In this document: positions 1-5,363 of the stretch, piece after piece
Position numbering within the stretch: position 1 is the stretch's first letter
Layout: every line of letters starts with the position of its first letter
Assembly (NCBI GenBank): GCA_001512985.1
Contig: LFRX01000049.1
Coordinates: 1 to 7,581, forward strand
Direction of reading: 5' to 3'
DNA length: 7,581 nucleotides
DNA from: Acholeplasmatales bacterium DTU056
GTDB taxonomy: Bacteria; Bacillota_I; Bacilli_A; ML615J-28; CAG-698
The notes under the pieces: generated by a model
Told to the model about the DNA's origin: nothing
Databases searched by the model: none
Seen by the model: the letters and a program-made list of their open reading frames with translations, nothing else
Made by a program: the position numbers and the translations under genes

Positions 1-25
1 TTTATAAACCATCAATAGTTTATAT

Positions 26-66
26 AAAAAAAGGCTTAAAACAGTAGATTTTATTGTTTTAAACCT
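26..66 (-). terminator. Intrinsic terminator downstream of the antiporter gene
   Basis: Read on the minus strand, arms 66-55 and 43-32 form a 12-bp stem (one G-U pair) around an 11-nt loop, followed directly by a run of T (32-26 read in reverse). It lies about 100 nt past the antiporter stop codon, with no gene in between, so it is the natural end of that transcript. The G-U pair works only in minus-strand RNA, which supports the strand call. Its outer arms resemble those of the tRNA terminator at 1854-1886. Confidence 0.8.
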
Positions 67-166
67 GTTAATTCAATATGGGTTAGGGCTACTATTTTGA
101 TACAATTTCGTACCCTTGACTAGAACTATATATCCTTGTTAAAATAGTCAACATAGAAAATTAATA

Positions 167-1364
167 TCACTCATTTTCTACTTTTAATAGTTTTTTATAA
201 GTTAAGTCTATTCCAAAAGCGCCAATTGGAGCCCAAAATACTATAGCTAGTACAGATATCGCTAATACTATATATGCATAATCCTGATTAACACCAGCAA
301 GTCCAATTAATGTTCCTCCAATAGAAGCTTGAACAGTAGCTTTAGGAATTTCTGCTATCATAACAAATAATTTTTCTTTAAAATTTAATTCCGTTTTAAT
401 TAAGCATAGGTATGTCCCAATTATTCAAAAAATCATAGCCAGTAGTAAGACTAATATTGCATTTAAACCAAGACTACTAATTGTCTCTATTTTGACGCTA
501 GCTCCTACTAAAACAAACAAGAATATTTCAGAAACTACCCATAGTTTATTCAACTTAGATAATAATCTTTCTGCCACAACTTGTCGCTTCATAAAGATTA
601 CAATACCCATAGTTTTCACGAAAAGCAAGCTTGATATTGTTATAATTGAATTTGATAAAATTTCTTCAATGTAACACATTATAAATGCGATCGAAATCAA
701 TATTACTAATTTTATAGTATCTCACATGTGAACTTTTTTAAACAAATAGACGCAAATTAGTCCAATAACTATCCCAAAGACTATACCTAAAATAATACTA
801 GATGGTATTTGTATCACCATTAGTGGATTAAATCCATCATTATTACTACTTAATAAACTTGTTAAGGTGGTAAATATTACTATACAATATACATCATCTG
901 CGCTTGAACCAGCTATAATCATTTGAGGAATTCCTTTATCAGTTCCAATCTTTTTTTCAATAAAGTTTGTCATTCTTGGAACTACAACAGCAGGACTTAT
1001 TGCTCCTAATACAGCTCCAATTAATATCGATTCTAATAGAGACAAATTCAGAAATAATGGTCCAAATATACCTAGAGCTATGATTTCAAAAGTTGCTGGT
1101 AAGAAGCACATCAAAATTGCTAGACGACCTACTTTTTTTAAAATATTGAAATCTAATGATAAACCAGCTTTTAGTAAAATAATAATTAATGCAATCATTC
1201 TTAAGTCACTAGATATATTCATTATATCTGGGCCAAGTAATCCTAATGCATTTAAACCTATACCTATTATTAGCATACCTAGTAGAGCTGGTATCCTAAT
1301 TTTTTCAAATAAAAATCCAATGATTACACCTGCTAATAAAAATTATTGCAATACTTAATAACAT
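167..1364 (-). pseudogene. Cation:proton antiporter (Na+/H+ exchanger family, CPA-type), disrupted
   Basis: When repaired, this reads as a 398-residue, highly hydrophobic multi-helix membrane protein, the normal length for the family. Family signatures are in order: an N-terminal helix with FEKIRIPALLG (about 19-29), an AGLSLD motif (66-71), SPAVVVP (123-129), an SSADD motif with the paired membrane aspartates expected to bind the ion (Asp156-Asp157), and IPKATVQASIGG followed by APIGAFGID near the C terminus. Such proteins exchange Na+ or K+ for H+ across the membrane. Three lesions break it. One extra T in the T run near 1345-1349 shifts the frame after about codon 8. In-frame TGA codons lie at 722-724 and 425-427. 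Frame and similarity continue unchanged on both sides of each TGA. The chosen start at 1364 has GGAGG (1376-1380) upstream and gives the expected N terminus MLLSIAII. Tryptophans here are TGG, so TGA is probably a real stop. Sequencing error or recoding is less likely but not excluded. Confidence 0.8.
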
Positions 1365-1390
1365 ACATATTTTCCTCCATTGATTAAGTA

Positions 1391-1438
1391 AACAAAAAGC
1401 TAACGACACATCTAGTGTCTCAACACTACATGTCATTA
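1391..1438 (-). promoter_or_regulatory. Possible attenuator or riboswitch-like leader of the antiporter
   Basis: On the minus strand, 1438-1431 pairs with 1408-1401 (8 bp including one G-U pair). Inside it AGTGT (1427-1423) pairs with ACACT (1418-1414) around a TGAG loop, and the stem is followed by GC and a T run (1398-1394). This looks like an intrinsic terminator placed in the leader, before the start codon. A competing hairpin, GACAC (1419-1415) with GTGTC (1409-1405), uses parts of both stems and would break the terminator. I do not recognise a named riboswitch class. Confidence 0.35.
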
Positions 1439-1479
1439 TCATAATAAGCGGTTCTACTACTTAAGTAAGGAAGCACATC

Positions 1480-1645
1480 ATTTCCTATTAATTATTATAC
1501 AAAATATTTTTACTAGTAAAAAAATCCCTATTTGATTTGGATTAAGCATGAACCTGTTCAATTGCCTTGAACTTGCGTACAACTATCTATTACTAGCAAA
1601 AATCTACACTTTTCTTAGTTCTTTGAATAGTCGTTGATAATCCAT
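1480..1645 (-). pseudogene. Possible remnant of an Rgg-like helix-turn-helix regulator N terminus
   Basis: From an ATG at 1645 the minus strand reads MDYQRLFKELRKV and then a TAG (1606-1604). After a second stop the same frame reads ASSRQLNRF. These two pieces recall the start of Rgg/MutR-type regulators, which begin with a similar F-K-E-L-R helix and have an S-x-S-Q-[LI]-S-R-F recognition helix about 19 residues later. Here the gap is 17 residues with two stops inside. The resemblance is from memory and the pieces are short, so chance is a real alternative. Confidence 0.2.
1494..1522 (-). promoter_or_regulatory. Predicted promoter of the antiporter with overlapping palindromic operator candidate
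   Basis: On the minus strand a perfect TATAAT (1499-1494) is preceded after 17 nt by TTTTTA (1522-1517), a weak -35. Transcription would start near 1487, giving a leader of about 120 nt. A perfect 16-bp palindrome (1507-1522, centre ACTAGT) covers the -35 and half of the spacer, a position where a bound repressor would block RNA polymerase. No cognate regulator is visible intact. Confidence 0.45.
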
Positions 1646-1853
1646 AATTTATCCCATTATAATATAAATCTTTATTAAAAATTATAACACTTTTTTCAAC
1701 TTGTCTACTTATCATAAAACTTAATTCTGTTTTTTCTTAAATCGTTAAAAAGTTAATTTCAAAATATAAAAGAGACCATCAAAAAGTCTAAAATGTAACT
1801 ACTGCTAATCTCATCGCTGGTGGCTGATAGGAGATTTTTCTCTTTCTGCCAAC

Positions 1854-1886
1854 AAAAAAAAGGCTTGATAACTATGCATCAAACCT
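1854..1886 (-). terminator. Intrinsic terminator of the tRNA operon
   Basis: On the minus strand, arms 1886-1878 and 1869-1861 form a 9-bp stem (one G-U pair) around an 8-nt loop, followed by a T run (1861-1854 in reverse). It begins 13 nt after the CCA end of tRNA-Ala. As with the antiporter terminator, the wobble pair works only in the minus-strand transcript. Confidence 0.85.
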
Positions 1887-1898
1887 ATGCATTCAATA

Positions 1899-1974
<76 letters not shown>

Positions 1975-2043
1975 GTTATTAGATTGATTATCAATTATTA
2001 ATTTACAATAAAAGTAAAAAATCAAAACGACTTTTTTTAATTA

Positions 2044-2134
2044 TGGCGGAGGAAGGGGGATTCGAACCCCCGCACCGTGTTACCGATCTACTAGCTTTCC
2101 AAGCCAGCCCCTTCAGCCTCTTGGGTATTCCTCC
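2044..2134 (-). tRNA. tRNA-Ser (anticodon GGA)
   Basis: This is a 91-nt class II tRNA with the long variable arm expected of serine. The acceptor arm GGAGGAA pairs with TTCCTCC, followed by the discriminator G and an encoded CCA. The anticodon loop TTGGAAA gives anticodon GGA, which reads UCC and UCU. The T arm is GGGGGTTCGAATCCCCC. It is the first gene of the two-tRNA minus-strand unit. Confidence 0.97.
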
Positions 2135-2146
2135 AAATGCTAATAT

Positions 2147-2155
2147 ATTATAACA
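2147..2155 (-). promoter_or_regulatory. Extended -10 promoter of the tRNA-Ser/tRNA-Ala unit
   Basis: The minus strand reads TGTTATAAT (2155-2147), a perfect -10 with the TG extension, placed 12 nt before the mature tRNA-Ser 5' end. The hexamer 17 nt further upstream (ATGTAT) is a poor -35, which is consistent with reliance on the extended -10. Confidence 0.6.
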
Positions 2156-2202
2156 TAAAATTTTTAAAAATACATCTATATTATTTAAAATTTTATGTGT
2201 TA

Positions 2203-2208
2203 TATAAT
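2203..2208 (+). promoter_or_regulatory. Candidate -10 element for the gnd operon
   Basis: A perfect plus-strand TATAAT lies 100 nt before the gnd start, with no convincing -35 at the usual distance. It sits in the outer part of an inverted repeat whose other arm carries the tRNA -10, so the two promoters would fire divergently. A second AT-rich candidate, TATTAT or TATAAA around 2271-2279, would give a leader of about 24 nt. I cannot choose between them from sequence alone. Confidence 0.3.
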
Positions 2209-2308
2209 GAAAAAAAACCTATAATAAGAATAGTTAAGGCATATGGCTAGTTTTTTTATACCTTTTTTAGTATTATAAATATAGAGATGTTAAAATAGGA
2301 GGGATATA

Positions 2309-3205
2309 ATGAAAATTGGTTTAATCGGACTTGGCAAAATGGGCTATAATTTAGCTTTAAATATGATAGATAAAGGTCATCAAGTTGTAGCATATAACCG
2401 TACCAGTGAAAAAACTAAAGAGGTAGAAAAATATGGAATAATTGGTGCATATTCTTTAGAAGAGTTAGTTAGTAAACTTTCAAAACCGCGAATAATATGG
2501 TTAATGGTTCCAGCAGGAAAAGTTGTTGATCAATTTATTAATGATTTAGTATTATTATTAAAAACTGGTGATTTGATTATTGACGGTGGAAATTCAAACT
2601 TTAACGACTCTATTCGTCGAGCAAAAGAACTAAAAGATAAAGGCATTGAATTCCTTGATATTGGGACAAGTGGTGGTGTTCATGGAGCAAGATACGGTGC
2701 CTGTATGATGATTGGTGGAAATAAAGAAGCATTTGAAAAAATTGAACCATTAATTAAAGACATTTGTGTTCCAAATGGATATCTTTATACTGGACCAAGT
2801 GGTTCTGGTCATTATGTAAAAATGATTCATAATGGTATCGAATATGGAATGTTACAGGCGATTTCAGAAGGGTTTGAGATATTGGAAAAAAGTGAATTTG
2901 ATTTTGACTATGAAGCCATTGCAAGAGTATGGAGTAATGGTTCAGTTATCCGCGGATGGTTAATGGAATTGCTTGTGGAAGCATTTAAAAAAGATCCTCA
3001 TTTAGAATCAATAAAAGGAGTAATTAATTCTAGCGGAGAAGGTTTATGGACGGTTCAAGAAGCACTACGCCTAGGAGTTCCAGCCAACGTCATTGCTAGT
3101 TCATTATTTACTCGTTATCGTTCTCATCAATATGATACTTTTTCTGGAAAAGTAATTGCAGCACTACGAAATGAATTTGGTGGCCATGACGTCGTTAAAA
3201 AATAA
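2309..3205 (+). CDS. gnd: 6-phosphogluconate dehydrogenase, decarboxylating, short type
   Basis: The enzyme oxidatively decarboxylates 6-phosphogluconate to ribulose 5-phosphate with reduction of NAD(P)+, the last oxidative step of the pentose phosphate pathway, in the cytosol. The 298-residue length matches the short (YqeC/GndA-like) branch rather than the 470-residue form. The Rossmann fold opens with GLIGLGKMG (4-12). NRT (30-32) follows the second strand, where the NADP 2'-phosphate binds in classical 6PGDH, so NADP use is likely. DGGNSNFNDS (92-101), the substrate loop GTSGG (119-123) and the catalytic segment GHYVKMIHNGIEYG with Lys171 and Glu178 are intact. The C terminus has the usual RYRS...KVIAALRNEFGGH segment. 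The ATG at 2309 has AGGAGG (2297-2302) six bases upstream. It is the first gene of the operon, with 10 bp to zwf. Confidence 0.96.
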   Translation: MKIGLIGLGKMGYNLALNMIDKGHQVVAYNRTSEKTKEVEKYGIIGAYSLEELVSKLSKPRIIWLMVPAGKVVDQFINDLVLLLKTGDLIIDGGNSNFNDSIRRAKELKDKGIEFLDIGTSGGVHGARYGACMMIGGNKEAFEKIEPLIKDICVPNGYLYTGPSGSGHYVKMIHNGIEYGMLQAISEGFEILEKSEFDFDYEAIARVWSNGSVIRGWLMELLVEAFKKDPHLESIKGVINSSGEGLWTVQEALRLGVPANVIASSLFTRYRSHQYDTFSGKVIAALRNEFGGHDVVKK

Positions 3206-3210
3206 GGTGA
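3204..3210 (+). promoter_or_regulatory. Ribosome binding site that sets the zwf start
   Basis: AAGGTGA overlaps the gnd stop codon and lies five bases before ATG 3216. It favours this start over in-frame upstream codons inside gnd and links translation of the two genes. Confidence 0.7.
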
Positions 3211-3215
3211 TACAA

Positions 3216-4700
3216 ATGAACAAAACAATTGAGAATGGTTTTTCATTTATCATTTTTGGTGGAACTGGTGATTTAACAAACCGTAAAATTATTCCAGCCT
3301 TTTTCCAACTATATAAACGAAAAATTCTTCCTAATAATTTTAAAATTATTATTATTGGAAGACGTGAATATACTCAAAAAGATTATTATGAGTTTTTATA
3401 TAATGCCTTATCGAAATTTGCTAGTATCAATAATAAAGACGACTTTTTAAACTTTGCCAAATATATTATCTATTACAAGATGGATTATTTAAATAATGCT
3501 TTGTATCCAAAATTAAAACAATTTATTTTAGATATTGAAGCACAATATTATATTGCCAAAAATAGAATTTATTATCTTGCATCAAGTCAAGAGCATTTTG
3601 AAATTATAATTCAAAATCTAAAAAATAATCATTTTATTGAAGATGCAACTATTAGCCGATTAATGATTGAAAAACCATTCGGAAAAAACTTAGAAAATGC
3701 TAAAGCATTAAATGAACTATTAGTTGACACTTTTAAAGAAGAAAATATTTATCGCGTTGATCACTATTTAGGTAAAGAAATGTTACAAAATATTTTAGTG
3801 ATTCGTTTTAGTAATATCATCTTTGAATCATTATGGAATAATCAATTTATTGATCATATTCAAATTACCTCAAGTGAAACCATCGGAATTGAAAATCGTG
3901 GCAAATTATACGATTCAACTGGGGCAATTCGTGATATGTTACAAAATCATATGCTACAACTATTAAGTTTAGTAGCAATGGAAAAACCAAAAGATTTAAC
4001 TCCTGATAGTATTAAAGATGAAAAAACTAAAGTCTTGCAAAATATTAAACATTATTCAATAGAGGAAATTTGTGAAAATGTTGTTTTAGGACAATACGGT
4101 TCAAAAGGAAATATTAAGGCTTATCGTGAAGAGGACAATGTTAATCCTAACTCAATGACAGAGACTTTTGTGGCAATGCGTCTAGAGATTGATAATCCAC
4201 GTTGGCGAGGAGTTAACTTCTATTTTCGAACTGGTAAACGGATGGCCAAAAAATGCACAGAAATTGTAGTACAATTTAAAGAAGTACAAAATAATTTATA
4301 CAAAGATTTCAATATTCTTCCAAATTCATTAATTATAAAAATTCAACCGATGGAAGGAATTATAATGCAATTTAATACGAAAAAGCCACGAACTATAAAT
4401 ACAATTGTTCCTGTTCAAATGGACTTTTGTCAAAATTGTGAAATTGGCTTTAATTCTCCAGAAGCATATGAAAGATTATTATTTGATGTTTTGCGTGGTG
4501 ATTCAACTTTATTTACTCGTTGGGATGAGGTAGAAATTTCATGGAAATTAATTGACAAAATAATTGATAGTTGTAAAAATAAGTCCTTAACTTTTCCAAA
4601 CTATCTTCCTGGCGAAAATGGTCCAAAAGAAGCAGATATGCTACTTGCGCGATTTAATCACAAGTGGCATAATGAGGAGGATAATTATGAAAATATATGA
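3216..4700 (+). CDS. zwf: Glucose-6-phosphate 1-dehydrogenase
   Basis: The enzyme oxidises glucose 6-phosphate to 6-phosphoglucono-1,5-lactone, the entry and usually rate-controlling step of the oxidative pentose phosphate pathway. The product is 494 residues, normal for the family. The N-terminal dinucleotide fold carries FGGTGDL (14-20) followed by RK (23-24), and Arg49/Arg50 after the second strand suit NADP. IEKPFG (151-156) and the active-site signature RVDHYLGKE (180-188, Asp182-His183, Lys187) are present. His245 in QNHMLQ matches the second catalytic histidine. EAYERLL and DEVEISW are typical C-terminal segments. The frame is open further upstream to 3156, inside gnd. ATG 3216 is chosen because AAGGTGA (3204-3210) precedes it and the protein then begins just before the nucleotide fold. 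The TGA stop at 4698-4700 falls 14 bp inside the next gene, indicating translational coupling. Confidence 0.96.
   Translation: MNKTIENGFSFIIFGGTGDLTNRKIIPAFFQLYKRKILPNNFKIIIIGRREYTQKDYYEFLYNALSKFASINNKDDFLNFAKYIIYYKMDYLNNALYPKLKQFILDIEAQYYIAKNRIYYLASSQEHFEIIIQNLKNNHFIEDATISRLMIEKPFGKNLENAKALNELLVDTFKEENIYRVDHYLGKEMLQNILVIRFSNIIFESLWNNQFIDHIQITSSETIGIENRGKLYDSTGAIRDMLQNHMLQLLSLVAMEKPKDLTPDSIKDEKTKVLQNIKHYSIEEICENVVLGQYGSKGNIKAYREEDNVNPNSMTETFVAMRLEIDNPRWRGVNFYFRTGKRMAKKCTEIVVQFKEVQNNLYKDFNILPNSLIIKIQPMEGIIMQFNTKKPRTINTIVPVQMDFCQNCEIGFNSPEAYERLLFDVLRGDSTLFTRWDEVEISWKLIDKIIDSCKNKSLTFPNYLPGENGPKEADMLLARFNHKWHNEEDNYENI
4674..4680 (+). promoter_or_regulatory. Ribosome binding site that sets the cyclase-family gene start
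   Basis: GAGGAGG lies within the last codons of zwf, six bases before ATG 4687. It fixes the start and explains the 14-bp overlap with zwf as coupled translation. Confidence 0.8.
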
Positions 4701-5307
4701 TATTTCAATGACCATTCACCCAAATATGCAAGTATATAAAAATAAAGAAGAAAAAAAACCAATCTTTATTACCCGAGCCAATCATATAAATAGCCATGTT
4801 CATGAGACAAGCATTACAATTGATTTGCATACTGGAACTCATATTGATGCCCCATTGCATATGTTAAAGGACGGGGCAACAACTGAAACATATGATTTTA
4901 AATACTTTATTACAACAGCTAAGGTATTTGATTTTTCAAATAAAGATGACGTAATAGCTAAAGACGATTTATTAACAAAAGAAATATCTGAAAATGATTT
5001 TATTTTATTGAAAACCAAAAATTCATTCTCCGATGACTTTGATTATAACTTTGTTTATTTAAGCGGCGATGCGGCAAAATATCTAGTTTCTAAGAAAATT
5101 ATTGGAGTCGGAATTGATGGCTTAGGCATTGAACGTAATCAACCAACATATGATACTCATAAATCTTTGCTTAGTAATAAGGTGATGATTTTAGAAGGGT
5201 TGAGATTAAAGGAAGTTCTAGAAGGTAGTTACAAATTAATTATTTTACCATTAAAGATTGCTAATGTAGAAGCATCACCAGCAAGAGCAATATTAATCGA
5301 AGATTAA
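4687..5307 (+). CDS. Cyclase-family (kynurenine formamidase-like) metal-dependent hydrolase
   Basis: This 206-residue soluble protein belongs to the putative cyclase family (PF04199), whose members include kynurenine formamidase KynB and isatin hydrolase, metal enzymes that hydrolyse amide or cyclic bonds. The metal-binding signature HTGTHIDAPLH (48-58) supplies His48, His52 and Asp54, with His58 following. GIDGLGIE (142-149), His158 and Glu170 in MILEGLRL match the conserved C-terminal part, and SPARAIL (197-203) is the usual end. There is no signal peptide. The start at 4687 is fixed by GAGGAGG (4674-4680) six bases upstream. Upstream in-frame codons lie deep in zwf. It overlaps zwf by 14 bp and ends the operon. 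Its substrate is unknown. The position beside zwf and gnd suggests, without proof, action on 6-phosphogluconolactone or a related sugar compound. Confidence 0.9.
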   Translation: MKIYDISMTIHPNMQVYKNKEEKKPIFITRANHINSHVHETSITIDLHTGTHIDAPLHMLKDGATTETYDFKYFITTAKVFDFSNKDDVIAKDDLLTKEISENDFILLKTKNSFSDDFDYNFVYLSGDAAKYLVSKKIIGVGIDGLGIERNQPTYDTHKSLLSNKVMILEGLRLKEVLEGSYKLIILPLKIANVEASPARAILIED

Positions 5308-5314
5308 TCATAAA

Positions 5315-5349
5315 AAAAGACCTTTTCAATAATTTTGAAAAGGTCTTTT
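5315..5349. terminator. Shared bidirectional intrinsic terminator
   Basis: Arms 5315-5329 and 5335-5349 are perfectly complementary over 15 bp around a 5-nt loop (TAATT). The stem ends in A on the left and T on the right, so a T tract follows on either strand. It lies 7 nt after the operon's last stop and 14 nt after the lipoprotein stop on the other strand, so it can end both convergent transcripts. Confidence 0.92.
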
Positions 5350-5363
5350 AATTTTAAATTAAA

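Larger units (their letters stand above)
1439..1852. other. Gene-poor, decayed intergenic stretch
   Basis: No intact gene is visible on either strand. The stretch holds the antiporter promoter and the upstream part of its leader, a possible remnant of a regulator gene on the minus strand (about 1480-1645), and two copies of a TTACTAG[TC]AAAAA motif (1510-1522 and 1590-1602). It also holds a sequence resembling an insertion-sequence end (1771-1790) and an imperfect hairpin whose outer arms are 1807-1812 and 1831-1836. The mix suggests eroding accessory DNA. Confidence 0.5.

Noticed and set aside
82..166. A degenerate tRNA beside the ATTCAATATGG copy at 71-81.
   Set aside because: No T-arm, anticodon arm or acceptor pairing can be found on the minus strand; only the 11-mer and the terminator resemble the tRNA locus.
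425..724. TGA read as tryptophan (mycoplasma code 4) to explain the in-frame TGAs of the antiporter.
   Set aside because: All tryptophans seen in gnd, zwf, the lipoprotein and the antiporter itself are TGG. TGA is the stop of zwf at the usual family length; reading through would extend zwf 13 residues over the next gene. The Ala(GGC) and Ser(GGA) tRNAs also suggest a non-minimal set.
1080..1358. Plus-strand open frames at 492-674, 1080-1358, 6046-6291 and 7195-7401 as genes.
   Set aside because: Each lies antisense to a clearly recognised coding sequence, has no convincing ribosome binding site and shows no family motif.
3156..3215. Upstream in-frame start for zwf, inside gnd.
   Set aside because: It would overlap conserved gnd coding sequence, add 20 residues before the normal N terminus, and lacks a ribosome binding site, whereas ATG 3216 has one.
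4618..4686. Upstream in-frame start for the cyclase-family gene.
   Set aside because: The extra 23 residues overlap zwf and do not resemble the family. ATG 4687 has GAGGAGG at ideal spacing and gives the typical start KIYDISMTI.
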